Assembly (NCBI GenBank): GCA_012520575.1
Contig: JAAYOB010000002.1
Coordinates: forward strand, 15,269 to 79,268
Length of the DNA stretch: 64,000 nt
Direction: 5' to 3'
Source of the DNA: Candidatus Stramentimicrobium fermentans
GTDB taxonomy: Bacteria; Atribacterota; Phoenicimicrobiia; Phoenicimicrobiales; Stramentimicrobiaceae
The translations under genes and the position numbers were made by a program. Positions 45,303-54,727 of this stretch are shown here, in pieces (the stretch's first letter is position 1; every line of letters begins with the position of its first letter). A model generated the notes under the pieces. The model was not told the origin of the DNA. It was given only the letters and a program-made list of their open reading frames with translations, and did no database searches.

Positions 45303-45702
45303 TATATTTTTAACATTATTTCTTAAAACCTTACTTTTCCCAAATAGATACAGAAACTGAAATAATTGTCTAGAAGTAAATGGATATTGGAAAGGGGAAC
45401 AAAAATTATTGCCGGACTTGCCTTTGGAATAATTCATACGGCTACCATTAGGGAATATATACTAGTGACATTGCTATCAGCTCTGATAGGAAAGGCATTT
45501 TTAATTTCAAATTAGAAAAGAAAAAATAAAAACTTTGCAAAAGCTGATTGAACAAAGTAAACAATAATTGGCTTAGTACATACTTTATATCTACAAAAGG
45601 AGATGAGTCTATTTGGCAAAAACGGAGAAATATTTTAGTATTTAGCTACTTTGTATGATACTTTTAGCTTTTCCCACCTATAATTAAGGAGGAAAGGAAG
45701 CT
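45303..45702. other. Intergenic region, possible membrane-protein remnant
   Basis: No intact gene. A short frame near 45390-45515 reads ERGTKIIAGLAFGIIHTATI and ends at a stop. Its GLAFGIIHT stretch recalls CPBP-type membrane proteases, but it is too short to assign and is probably a remnant or chance. Confidence 0.3.
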
Positions 45703-46035
45703 ATGAAAAAAAGTTGTAAAAAGCAATACATTTTAGTAACCCATATTATCAAAAAAGAAAACGAACAATATGTAGCTACTTGCCCAGAATTTGATGTATC
45801 TTCTTTTGGCGATACTGTGGAAGAAGCTAATAATAGTTTGAGAGAGGCAATTTTGTTATATTTAGAAGGTATAGAAAGCTTAAATATTCTAGATCAAATT
45901 TTCAAAGAAAAAGCCATTGTAACTTATGAAAGAAAACCTAAATCTGTAACCAGTGATTATAGATTTGCAGATGATCTGGATGGCCAGCCTTTTGTTACTA
46001 AAAAGTCTCTAAATGTTGCTTTATGCAATTCTTAA
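45703..46035 (+). CDS. hicB: HicB-like antitoxin
   Basis: A 110-residue HicB-fold protein. The partial RNase H-like core YVATCPEFDVSSFGDTVEEANNSLREAILLYLEGI is typical. The ~40-residue C-terminal part has no obvious ribbon-helix-helix or HTH, so autoregulation may be reduced. AAGGAGG lies before the ATG. The partner hicA immediately downstream is broken, leaving an orphan antitoxin. Confidence 0.85.
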   Translation: MKKSCKKQYILVTHIIKKENEQYVATCPEFDVSSFGDTVEEANNSLREAILLYLEGIESLNILDQIFKEKAIVTYERKPKSVTSDYRFADDLDGQPFVTKKSLNVALCNS

Positions 46036-46039
46036 TAAA

Positions 46040-46269
46040 ATGTAAAATTTCCCCATAATAACTGGTGAAGATTTAATAAGTAGACTATGCAAAGCTGGTT
46101 ACATAGTATTAAGAACGAAAAGTTCTCACACTTTCTTGACTTTGCAGGCCACCCTGAAGTGTCTACTGTAGTAAAAAATACCTCTAAAGATATTCCCCAA
46201 GGAACATTGGCTTCTATTAGAAAACAATTAAGATTAACTCGAGAAAAATTTATCGAGATTATTTCTTAA
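46040..46269 (+). pseudogene. hicA: Broken HicA-like mRNA interferase
   Basis: Reading from the ATG at 46040, codon 2 is TAA. The frame continues as PIITGEDLISRLCKAGYIVLR then TKSSHTFL, including the conserved Ser-His of the HicA active site. Near 46140 the frame shifts and continues as KDIPQGTLASIRKQLRLTREKF to a stop at 46267-46269. The combination is a whole HicA toxin with a nonsense codon and a frameshift. It lies 4 bp after hicB. An ORF starting at 46087 is only the shifted piece. Confidence 0.75.
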
Positions 46270-46493
46270 TAATGGGTATTGTTAAAAACTAAGATGAATA
46301 TAGAGTAATATACTACTAACTATATAATACATTTTTATTTGATGATTAACTTTATAATCTATGAAAATGATTTCTAAGTATACCTAAATCCGTACATGAT
46401 GAAACATTAATATCAAAAATTGTTAATACAATAAGAATTCTTCATTCAACGAAATTATTCAAATAAAGGTCTTTATAAATTCAGGAGGGGGAA

Positions 46494-49025
46494 ATGCAGG
46501 CAATAAATAAAAATTTTTTGCAATTTCTAGAGGGAGTGGACAAAAGGTTTTCAATTCCGGTCTTTCAAAGAAATTATGATTGGCAAAGAGAGCATTGCGA
46601 ACAATTGTTTAATGATTTACTGGACATAATAAAATTTAATTTCCGCAGCCACTTTTTAGGGTCACTTGTGTATGTATTTGATGAATCAAAACCAGGTTTT
46701 GAATTGTTAATTATTGATGGGCAACAGAGAATCGCAACCTTATCTATTTTACTTTTAGCGCTGCATAATCTATTAGAAAACAATGAGATTCAATCTCGCT
46801 CTGAATCATTAAGCGAACAGATTAGAGATACTTACTTGATTGACAAATATGCTCAAGAAGGTAAGAAAATAAAGTTCGAACCGGTCAAAGAGGATAATGA
46901 AGCCTATCTGAAATTGTTTAAAAATAATAGCGAAGAGTTCATTAAAAATTCTAATATTACTATCAATTATCAATATTTTGTTGATAGGATTAAAAGAAGC
47001 AATTTGTTAGCTGATGATTTATTTGAGGCAATTAAGAAACTAACTATAGTAGATATTAGGTTAGATAGTAATCATGATGATCCACAGTTAATATTCGAAA
47101 GTCTGAATTCTACTGGTTTAAATTTAACCCAGTCCGATTTAGTTAGGAATTTTATCCTAATGGGGAAGAATAAGAGCGAACAGAAAAGATTGCATGAAGA
47201 TTATTGGCTCATTATAGAAAAAAATACAGGAGATCAGGTCGATTCCTTCGTAAGGGATTACCTTACTCTCAAAGAAAGAATTATTCCTAACAAAAATAAA
47301 ATCTACATTAGCTTTAAGAAGCATGTAAAAAAAGAATATTCCAATGATGATATCGAAAGTTTACTAAAAGAGTTAAAAAGATATTCCCAATACTACCAAA
47401 GAATTATTTTCCCATTAGATGATAAATCCAAGATAAATGTTGTCTTAAAAAGAATTAATAAATTAGATATTACTGTATCTTATCCCTTTTTATTGGAAGT
47501 TTTTAGCTATCACGATGACAAGGTTATAGATGATGAAACACTTGTTAATATTTTAGATACCATAGTATCTTTTGCTTTTAGAAGACTAATATGTAATGTA
47601 CCAACCAATGCCCTAAATAAGATGTTTGCTACTATCGGAAGAGATATCCAAAAATATCCTGACTTCAAAGTAAATTATTTTGAAATATTCAAGCATATTT
47701 TGATTAATAAGAAATACAGTCAAAGATTTCCAACAGATGAAGAGTTTTCAGAAATACTGGTCACTCGGGATATCTATAATCTGCAAAGTAAAAATAAATT
47801 ACATCTATTAGAGAGGTTAGAGAATTATGACAATAAGGAAAGAGTCAAAGTAGAAGAACTGCTGAATGAAGGGGATTTAAATATTGAACACATTATGCCC
47901 CAAACACTGACTCCGAGTTGGAAGGCTGCCTTGGGAGACAACTGGGATGAAATATATAATAAATATTTGAACACTCTTGGCAATTTGACACTTACCGGAT
48001 ACAACACCAAGATGAGCAATAAGCCTTTTTTAGAGAAAAGAGATATGGAAAAAGGGTATGAAGATAGCAGCCTTGCTCTCAATAAATATCTCCGCACCCT
48101 AGAAAATTGGAATGAGGAGACAATTATTGAAAGGGCAAATCAACTAACAAGCACTGCTTTAAAAATCTGGACATACCCCAAAACGGAATATAAGGGACAG
48201 ATAGAAGAATCAAATAAATTTATCTTATCCGATGACCACGATTTTACCGGAGACAAAATAGCGTCCTTTACCCTTTTAGGACAAGACTTTTCAGTAAACA
48301 GTTGGAGGGATTTTTATATCAAACTAGCGCAAAATTTAATCGAAATTAACCCTAATATTTTTGCTGATTTTTTAAAGGATAAGAGGTTTATTGAAGAGAG
48401 AAAAATAATTTCTGCTCAAGCCGAATCTTTGAGCAATCCTTTTGAAATTGCAGAAGGTATTTTTTTAGAAACACATTTGAGTGCCCAGTCTATTGTTAAT
48501 AATGCTTTGTTGATTTTAAGTAAATATGAAATTGATGAAGATGGAGTAGCAGTAATCTTGAGTAATAAGAATAGCCAAGAACTAGCAGATTTCCAAAAGA
48601 AAAGAATAAAATTTTGGGGAGGATTATTAGAAATAAATAAAGATAGAATAAAATATTTCAAGAAAAATACAAGTTTTATACATTATGACCTCTATAGCGG
48701 AACCGGGATAACAAGGTGTTCTTACTTTTATCGTATTAAACAAAAAAGCGGTACGGTGGGATTGTCTATTGATACGTATGACAAAGAGAAAAATGAGCAT
48801 ATTTACAACAAACTATTAGAAAAGAAAAACGAAATAGAAAACGCCTTTGGAGAAAAACTTGAATGGTTTGACGGTGAAAAGACTCAGTTTAAGTCTATCT
48901 ATAAAGAATATAAATATACTGGCCTTAAAAATGAAGACAAATGGCCGGCTTTACAGCAAGACATGGCTGATGGCATGGCAAGATTTACTGAAATATTAGA
49001 TGAATACCTTGCAGAATTTAAATAA
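46494..49025 (+). CDS. DUF262-DUF1524-DUF4268 fusion, GmrSD-like nuclease
   Basis: An 843-residue protein. The N-terminal DUF262 domain has IPVFQRNYDW and the ParB-like DGQQR motif (75-79), expected to bind and hydrolyse nucleotides. A middle DUF1524 HNH-type nuclease has NIEHIMPQTLTPSW (about 463-476) and LGNLTLTGYN. The C-terminal ~140 residues (RIKFWGGLLEIN...WFDGEKTQFKSIYKEY) resemble DUF4268. GmrSD type IV restriction systems combine DUF262 and DUF1524 to attack modified phage DNA; defence here is inference. AGGAGGGG precedes the ATG, and a RING-like microprotein follows 34 bp later. Confidence 0.85.
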   Translation: MQAINKNFLQFLEGVDKRFSIPVFQRNYDWQREHCEQLFNDLLDIIKFNFRSHFLGSLVYVFDESKPGFELLIIDGQQRIATLSILLLALHNLLENNEIQSRSESLSEQIRDTYLIDKYAQEGKKIKFEPVKEDNEAYLKLFKNNSEEFIKNSNITINYQYFVDRIKRSNLLADDLFEAIKKLTIVDIRLDSNHDDPQLIFESLNSTGLNLTQSDLVRNFILMGKNKSEQKRLHEDYWLIIEKNTGDQVDSFVRDYLTLKERIIPNKNKIYISFKKHVKKEYSNDDIESLLKELKRYSQYYQRIIFPLDDKSKINVVLKRINKLDITVSYPFLLEVFSYHDDKVIDDETLVNILDTIVSFAFRRLICNVPTNALNKMFATIGRDIQKYPDFKVNYFEIFKHILINKKYSQRFPTDEEFSEILVTRDIYNLQSKNKLHLLERLENYDNKERVKVEELLNEGDLNIEHIMPQTLTPSWKAALGDNWDEIYNKYLNTLGNLTLTGYNTKMSNKPFLEKRDMEKGYEDSSLALNKYLRTLENWNEETIIERANQLTSTALKIWTYPKTEYKGQIEESNKFILSDDHDFTGDKIASFTLLGQDFSVNSWRDFYIKLAQNLIEINPNIFADFLKDKRFIEERKIISAQAESLSNPFEIAEGIFLETHLSAQSIVNNALLILSKYEIDEDGVAVILSNKNSQELADFQKKRIKFWGGLLEINKDRIKYFKKNTSFIHYDLYSGTGITRCSYFYRIKQKSGTVGLSIDTYDKEKNEHIYNKLLEKKNEIENAFGEKLEWFDGEKTQFKSIYKEYKYTGLKNEDKWPALQQDMADGMARFTEILDEYLAEFK

Positions 49026-49059
49026 ACTATAAAAAATTTTATAAATGGAGGAAACTAAA

Positions 49060-49230
49060 ATGCCAAACAGAATATGCGACTCATGTGGAAAACTAAAAGA
49101 TGTGCAGGGTGGTAAAACCTGTGAAAACGGTCACTTCATCTGCAAGGATTGCGTCTATGCCGGTATAGGGTTTATGGGATTTGGAAGTGTCTTGACCACC
49201 TGTCCTATTTGCAAAAAACCATTGAGATAA
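49060..49230 (+). CDS. RING-finger-like C3HC4 zinc microprotein
   Basis: A 56-residue protein. Counting from MPNRIC, metal ligands are Cys6, Cys9, Cys21, His25, Cys28, Cys31, Cys48 and Cys51. The spacing C-X2-C-X11-C-X3-H-X2-C-X2-C-X16-C-X2-C fits the RING (C3HC4) consensus, including CPIC at the end. A longer frame opens 5 codons earlier, but GGAGG lies between the two ATGs, so 49060 is preferred. It lies 34 bp after the DUF262 protein, probably on the same message. Simple double zinc ribbons are the alternative explanation. Confidence 0.7.
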   Translation: MPNRICDSCGKLKDVQGGKTCENGHFICKDCVYAGIGFMGFGSVLTTCPICKKPLR

Positions 49231-49579
49231 TTCCAAAATAAACTGCAGTATTATGTGTGAGAGTCAGATTTTGAATTATCAGTTTTGCGATATTTCAAAT
49301 CCTGATTCCATAAGAACTTTGTGCAAACCTTGTATATAATAGAAGATTTTTTGTTCTGCAATATAGAGAAGTTTGCCCTGTCCCTATCATGAGAATTATT
49401 TTGTTCAGATTTTTATCTGAGGCATTAATACTTTTTCATATATATTGTTGATGAAGCGATTCGATTATTTGTCAGGCAGTCAACAAAAATGTATACTATC
49501 TATTGCAGATACAGCAGAAGTTACTTTTTCTTTATTGTACCAGCAAATAATATTAATAATATTTAAAAAAGGAATTTAT
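49231..49579. other. Intergenic region upstream of the GntR gene
   Basis: No gene seen. The frame of the GntR gene opens at 49445, but the protein starts at 49580. A TATAAT at 49335-49340 may be a -10 element without an evident -35. Confidence 0.4.
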
Positions 49580-50272
49580 ATGAAAAATAACATTGGTAAT
49601 GATTTAAAAATTCCACCGATTGGCAGAAAACCCCTGAATGTAAAGGTTTATGAAACCCTTAAAAAATCAATTATTAATGGTACATGTCAACCAAATACAA
49701 AATTAAGTGAATCTGAATTAGCTAAACAAATGAATGTTAGTCCTACTCCTGTGAGAGAGGCATTTCGCCGATTAGCTGCGGAAGGATTAGTGAAAATTAT
49801 ACCATGGAAGGGTGCTGTTGTTAGTAGTTATTCATTAGCAGACATTAAAGATACATATCAATGCAGAGAAGCATTGGAGGTATATATGACTCGTTTAGCG
49901 GTACCCAATATCGATAAAAAAGGTATAAGCAAGCTGCGAATGCTGCTAGAACAATCGAAAGAAGCAAAAAATGAGACAGAATTAGTTGAAATTAATTCTA
50001 GAATTCACACTACTATTACGGATTATGCAAATAATAGCAAAATGAAAAGCCTTTTGGATTCCCTGAGAGATGTCATTATTCACGATCGTAATCTATCTGC
50101 ATATAGTTCTGATCGTCGGATTAAGATATATGAAGAACATGTAGAATTAATTAATGCAATAGAAGAGAAAAATATACCAAAAGCAGAGGAAACAATGAGA
50201 AAGCATATCATTAATGGATACAAGTATATTGTTGAAAAAATTAAGTTTTCAAATAATTTAAATAGAAACTAA
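49580..50272 (+). CDS. GntR-family regulator (FadR/FCD subfamily)
   Basis: A 230-residue regulator. The N-terminal wHTH (NVKVYETLKKSIINGTCQPN, then LAKQMNVSPTPVREAFRRLAAEGLV) is followed by an all-helical FCD domain with the metal or ligand residues in the CREALEVYMTRLA, NSRIHTTI and EEHVELINAIE segments. The ATG at 49580 has AAGGA upstream and places the HTH at the usual distance; the longer frame adds 45 unrelated residues. It probably controls the peptide-use operon beginning at 50474. Confidence 0.9.
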   Translation: MKNNIGNDLKIPPIGRKPLNVKVYETLKKSIINGTCQPNTKLSESELAKQMNVSPTPVREAFRRLAAEGLVKIIPWKGAVVSSYSLADIKDTYQCREALEVYMTRLAVPNIDKKGISKLRMLLEQSKEAKNETELVEINSRIHTTITDYANNSKMKSLLDSLRDVIIHDRNLSAYSSDRRIKIYEEHVELINAIEEKNIPKAEETMRKHIINGYKYIVEKIKFSNNLNRN

Positions 50273-50277
50273 AAAAT

Positions 50278-50306
50278 TTGACAAAAGATACTATAGAATA
50301 TAGAAT
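50278..50306 (+). promoter_or_regulatory. Promoter of the peptidase-Opp operon
   Basis: -35 TTGACA (50278-50283), 17-bp spacer, -10 TAGAAT (50301-50306). The repeated ATAGAATATAGAATAT around the -10 could contribute to GntR binding. It lies ~168 bp before the peptidase gene. Confidence 0.65.
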
Positions 50307-50473
50307 ATATTTTAATTAATAAAAACTCAAGCATTTTATTTTTCGAAAAGTACTACTCTTAAATACCTAACTGGTAATTTTATTTATAGAAAAATATATT
50401 GAACTTGACATGAACATAAGTAAATAGTGTCCAGCATAAAAAAGTAAACTTAGGAAAAGAGGAATTTTAATTA

Positions 50474-51442
50474 ATGAATAGTATTCTCATGAGTAAGGGA
50501 GCACGGACAATAGTTGAAGTATGCGCTGGTGTTAGACCTAAAGAAATTGTATTGATAGTTACTGAACATAAAATGATAAAGATTGCGGAAAGTGTAGCAT
50601 CCGCTGTTTATGCTAACGGAGCAGAACCCATTCTATCCGTTATGGTTCCTAGATTGTTCGATGGTAAAGAGCCGCCTAATTCTATTGCTGCTGCAATGAA
50701 AAGTAGTGATGTTTTTATTTGTGCAGTTTATAAATCAATAACTCATACTCAGGCAGTAAAGAATGCGATCTTATCAGGCTCAAGAGGAATCATGCTTACA
50801 CAATTTGATGAAAATATGTTAATTAAAGGCGGTATTGAAGCAGACTTTAGAAAAATTGCGCCAATGTGTCATAGAATGTCAAAGGAATTAGAAGACAAAA
50901 ATGAGATAGTTCTTACAACACCACATGGGACGAATTTAAGATTTTCATCAAAAGGCAGGAAAGGAAATGCTTTGACTTGTTTGGTCTCAAAGGGAGAATT
51001 TGCTCCGGTACCTACTATTGAGGCAAATGTTTCACCTTTAGAGGGAACAGCTAATGGCACTATAGTTGCAAATGCTAGTATTCCTTATATTAATATTGGT
51101 GTTTTGCAAGAGCCGGTTTCAGCAGAGGTAATAAATGGTATGATTGTTTCTATTTCCGGTGGTGAGCAGGCAAAAATGCTGGAAAAGAATTTACAATCCA
51201 TGAATGATCCACTTGTATATAATATTGCTGAGCTTGGAATAGGGTTAAATCCCAAATGCACTTTTATAGGTTCGATGCTTGAAGATGAGGGAGTATACGG
51301 CTCTGTACATATAGGTATTGGCACAAACATTACCCTTGGCGGAAAGACCAAGGCATCCTGTCATTATGATTTAATTATGACAGAACCAACAGTTATTGCT
51401 GACGGTAAGGCATTGCTTAAGAATGGCGAAATCTGTATTTAA
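50474..51442 (+). CDS. M29/NicX-like metallopeptidase-fold protein
   Basis: A 322-residue protein of the thermophilic-aminopeptidase (M29) and 2,5-dihydroxypyridine dioxygenase (NicX) superfamily. Likely metal ligands sit in the C-terminal part: ELGIGLNPK, the acidic LEDEG, VHIGIGTN (His) and SCHYDLIM (His, Asp). The chain is shorter than classic M29 peptidases (~400). Its place before an oligopeptide transporter and an M17 leucyl aminopeptidase suggests peptide or amide breakdown. Ring-cleaving dioxygenase activity is the alternative. Confidence 0.75.
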   Translation: MNSILMSKGARTIVEVCAGVRPKEIVLIVTEHKMIKIAESVASAVYANGAEPILSVMVPRLFDGKEPPNSIAAAMKSSDVFICAVYKSITHTQAVKNAILSGSRGIMLTQFDENMLIKGGIEADFRKIAPMCHRMSKELEDKNEIVLTTPHGTNLRFSSKGRKGNALTCLVSKGEFAPVPTIEANVSPLEGTANGTIVANASIPYINIGVLQEPVSAEVINGMIVSISGGEQAKMLEKNLQSMNDPLVYNIAELGIGLNPKCTFIGSMLEDEGVYGSVHIGIGTNITLGGKTKASCHYDLIMTEPTVIADGKALLKNGEICI

Positions 51443-51528
51443 TTATTTTCCCCCCAAATACGCAAGGTTTATGAGGAATAATTTACGTTTGGTATCTTAA
51501 AAAATTTAAGATGTAGGAATCAATATAC

Positions 51529-52470
51529 ATGTTAAATTATGTAATTAAAAGAATTATCTCCATGATTATAACTTTGTTAATCATTGTGACTATAACTTTT
51601 ATATTAATGCATTTAGTGCCAGGCGGCCCTTTTACAGATTCAGAACGAGCATTATCTCCAGCTGTAGAACAGGCATTAATGGAAAAATATAAACTGAATG
51701 ATCCAATATGGAAACAGTATTTGGAATATATAAAAGGGATAATTAGATTCGATTTAGGACCTTCATATGCATATACAGGACGAAATGTAACAGATTTAAT
51801 AAAAAATGGTTTTCCGGTAACAGCAAAATTAGCTGTAATTTCTTTTGTGTTAATTTTAATTATTGGAGTTCCTCTCGGTGTCACATCAGCATTGCAACAT
51901 AATAAATTTATGGATAGATTAATCATGGTATTTTCTACTTTGGGGGTAACAATACCAAAATTTGTAATAGCAACTTTACTATTATTTTTGTTTGCATACA
52001 AATTAAAATGGTTTCCAATTTTCGGTGCTGAAAGTTTGAAAAGTTATATTTTGCCTGCTATTGCCAATGCCTTAGCTTCTATTGCTTATATTACAAGGTT
52101 AAATCGCTCAAGTATGCTGGAAGTCTTAGAACAGGATTACATAAGAACAGCTAGAGCAAAAGGGGTTAAAGGATATAAGATTGTTTATAAACATGCATTA
52201 AAAAATGCCACCATACCTACTGTAACTGTTTTGGGTACGCAAATGGTAACACTTTTGTCGGGTTCATTTATAATAGAAAAAATATTTGCTCTACCTGGGA
52301 TAGGTAGATATTTCGTACAGAGTGTCAGCAATAGAGACTATCCAACAATTATGGGTGTTACTATATTCTTTTCATTTATGCTTCTCTTAATGACGTTAAT
52401 AGTGGATATTGCTTATGGTTATTTAGATCCCAGGGTTAGAATCCAGAAAACAAGTAAAGGTGACAAGTGA
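51529..52470 (+). CDS. oppB: Opp/Dpp-type ABC transporter permease B
   Basis: A 313-residue permease with six membrane helices. It has the N-terminal MLHLVPGGPFTDSERALS-type periplasmic start and the cytoplasmic EAA loop TARAKGVKGYKIVYKHALKNATIPTVTVLG, which contacts the ATPase subunits. It is the first transporter gene of a complete Opp set, and the next gene starts 6 bp later. Confidence 0.93.
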   Translation: MLNYVIKRIISMIITLLIIVTITFILMHLVPGGPFTDSERALSPAVEQALMEKYKLNDPIWKQYLEYIKGIIRFDLGPSYAYTGRNVTDLIKNGFPVTAKLAVISFVLILIIGVPLGVTSALQHNKFMDRLIMVFSTLGVTIPKFVIATLLLFLFAYKLKWFPIFGAESLKSYILPAIANALASIAYITRLNRSSMLEVLEQDYIRTARAKGVKGYKIVYKHALKNATIPTVTVLGTQMVTLLSGSFIIEKIFALPGIGRYFVQSVSNRDYPTIMGVTIFFSFMLLLMTLIVDIAYGYLDPRVRIQKTSKGDK

Positions 52471-52476
52471 TAAGCT

Positions 52477-53664
52477 ATGTTAAATGATCGTCAACTCAAC
52501 CAAATTGATTTTCCTTCTGATTCATGGGATGAATTGGATAAAGATTTTCAATTTGTCGAAGATGAAGACCTGCCTACTATGACATATTGGCAAGATGTAT
52601 GGAGAAGATTCAAACAGAATAAACTTTCTATAATGGGAGTTATTATTATTTTTCTCATTACTATAATTGCAATTTTCGGTCCCTTAATTTCTCCTTATAC
52701 CTACTCACATCAAGATTTAAATTACACAGCCATACCTCCTTTATTAAATTTATGGAAAATAGGTAATGAAGATACATATATCTATATTCACAAGTCTCTA
52801 AGAATATATACATCTACTGTTAAAGGAAGGCTAATAGAGTATATTCCTCTACAAAAAAATGACTTAATTAATAAGAAGGCCATTGTAGTAGTTAATGGTG
52901 AGGAAATAACCATTGATTATAACTTTAAACCATTCAAGGTATTTACTCATACCGGCAAAGAAATATCTATATTCAAAAAAGTTTATAATAAATCATTTAT
53001 TTTTGGGACAGATGACTTAGGAAGAGATCTTTTAATTCGTGTGATTTATGGGGCGCGAATATCTTTAATTATTGGCTTTGTTTCATCTTTGGTTAATCTT
53101 ACTGTAGGAATTTTGTATGGGGGTATTTCCGGATATTTAGGTGGCAATATTGATAACTTTTTGATGAGAGTTGTTGATATTATGAGATCTATACCTAGAC
53201 TTTTGTATGTTATTATTTTCATGGTTATTTTTGGATCAGGTATGAAAACAGTAGCCCTAACAATTGGATTAGTGTATTGGTTAAATATGGCTAGAATTGT
53301 AAGGGGACAGGTGTTGTCACTTAAGGAACATGAATTCATATTAGCTGCAAAGACTATAGGTGCAGGAACATGGAGAATCTTGATAAGGCACTTATTGCCA
53401 AATGCAATGGGTCCTATTCTGGTAGTTGCTACAATGCAGATACCTAATGCTATTTTTACAGAGGCTTTCTTAAGTTTTGTGGGATTAGGAGTTTCGGCTC
53501 CCCAGGCTTCATGGGGTACACTCTGCAATGATGCTTTAGCAGGTATTGGGACAAATCCTTATCAGTTGTTTTTTCCGGCAATGGCTATTTCTATCACAGT
53601 ATTAGCGTTTAATTTTTTAGGTGATGGACTAAGAGATTCACTTGATCCAAGACTTCGAAAATAG
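52477..53664 (+). CDS. oppC: Opp/Dpp-type ABC transporter permease C with extracytoplasmic insertion
   Basis: A 395-residue permease with six helices. The EAA loop is ILAAKTIGAGTWRILIRHLLPNAMGPILVV, and the GTDDLGRDLLIRVIYGARISL motif is standard. Between helix 1 (SIMGVIIIFLITIIAIFGPLI) and that motif lies an extra segment of roughly 90 residues (NEDTYIYIHKSLRIYTSTVKG...), so the protein is longer than the usual ~300 residues. The insertion would be on the outer side and might contact the binding protein. Forms the channel with OppB. Confidence 0.92.
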   Translation: MLNDRQLNQIDFPSDSWDELDKDFQFVEDEDLPTMTYWQDVWRRFKQNKLSIMGVIIIFLITIIAIFGPLISPYTYSHQDLNYTAIPPLLNLWKIGNEDTYIYIHKSLRIYTSTVKGRLIEYIPLQKNDLINKKAIVVVNGEEITIDYNFKPFKVFTHTGKEISIFKKVYNKSFIFGTDDLGRDLLIRVIYGARISLIIGFVSSLVNLTVGILYGGISGYLGGNIDNFLMRVVDIMRSIPRLLYVIIFMVIFGSGMKTVALTIGLVYWLNMARIVRGQVLSLKEHEFILAAKTIGAGTWRILIRHLLPNAMGPILVVATMQIPNAIFTEAFLSFVGLGVSAPQASWGTLCNDALAGIGTNPYQLFFPAMAISITVLAFNFLGDGLRDSLDPRLRK

Positions 53665-53679
53665 GTTTGAGGTTTTTTA

Positions 53680-54672
53680 GTGACGAGAGACATAATTAAA
53701 GTAAAGAATTTAAAGATATCTTTTTTTACTCATCTTGGAGAAGTGCAGGCAGTTCGAGGAATAAACTTTCATATAAAAAATGGAGAAGTTCTTGGTATCG
53801 TAGGGGAATCCGGTAGTGGGAAAAGTGTTACAGCTCTATCAATTTTAAAACTATTACAATACCCAGGTGTAATAAAAAATGGTGAGATAGTTTTCGGTGG
53901 AGAAGATTTAGTAAAAAAATCTGAAAACGAAATGAACAAAAAGATAAGGGGTAACAAAATATCTATGATATTTCAAGATCCCATGACATCTTTAAATCCT
54001 GTTTTCAAAATTGGTGATCAAATTACTGAAGCGATTTTAATTCATAATAAAATCAGTAGAAAGAATGCACGGAAAAAAGCCCTTGAAATGCTTGAATTAG
54101 TAAGTATAGCCTCTCCTGAAATAAGGGTAAATAATTACCCTCACGAATTAAGCGGCGGCATGAGGCAAAGAGTGATGATAGCAATGGCATTATCATGCCA
54201 ACCAGATTTACTAATTGCAGATGAACCTACCACTGCCTTAGATGTTACTATTCAAGCCCAGATTATTTTATTATTAAAAGAGTTGCAAAGAAAGACAAAT
54301 GTATCTATTTTACTTATTACACATGATCTTGGTGTTGTAGCAGATATTTGTGATAGGATTATTGTTATGTACAGTGGATTATTAATGGAAGAGGGGAGCA
54401 CAAGAGATATATTTTATAATCCATTACACCCTTATACAAAAGGATTACTGAAGGCAGTCCCTACTCCAGAAATAAGTAAAGAAAATAGATTATTAACGAT
54501 TCCCGGAAAACCACCTGAATTATTAAATCCCCCAACCGGATGTCCTTTTGCAAAAAGATGCCCTTATGTCATGAATATTTGTACAAGACAATTACCTCCA
54601 AAATTTCGTGAATCAGAACATCATTATACTATGTGCTGGTTGTTACATCCCAGTTGTCCAATAAAAGATTAA
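53680..54672 (+). CDS. oppD: Opp/Dpp-type ABC transporter ATPase D
   Basis: A 330-residue ATPase. Walker A is GESGSGKS, the Q-loop is [13 protein letters not shown], the ABC signature is LSGGMRQRV, Walker B is LLIADEPTT, and the switch His is in LLITHDLG. The C-terminal oligopeptide-transporter extension has [14 protein letters not shown], cysteines that hold an Fe-S cluster in some relatives. Start is GTG at 53680. Confidence 0.94.
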   Translation: MTRDIIKVKNLKISFFTHLGEVQAVRGINFHIKNGEVLGIVGESGSGKSVTALSILKLLQYPGVIKNGEIVFGGEDLVKKSENEMNKKIRGNKISMIFQDPMTSLNPVFKIGDQITEAILIHNKISRKNARKKALEMLELVSIASPEIRVNNYPHELSGGMRQRVMIAMALSCQPDLLIADEPTTALDVTIQAQIILLLKELQRKTNVSILLITHDLGVVADICDRIIVMYSGLLMEEGSTRDIFYNPLHPYTKGLLKAVPTPEISKENRLLTIPGKPPELLNPPTGCPFAKRCPYVMNICTRQLPPKFRESEHHYTMCWLLHPSCPIKD

Positions 54673-54727
54673 TATATTGCTATAGACTTATTATAATTCA
54701 AATTACTGATACTTAAATTTATTTAAA

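Noticed and set aside
46087-46269. Separate 60-codon gene
   Set aside because: It is the frameshifted second half of hicA; its first codons do not match HicA and no ribosome site precedes it.
53046-53528. A 160-codon minus-strand open frame
   Set aside because: It overlaps the oppC core motifs in antisense and shows no domain.
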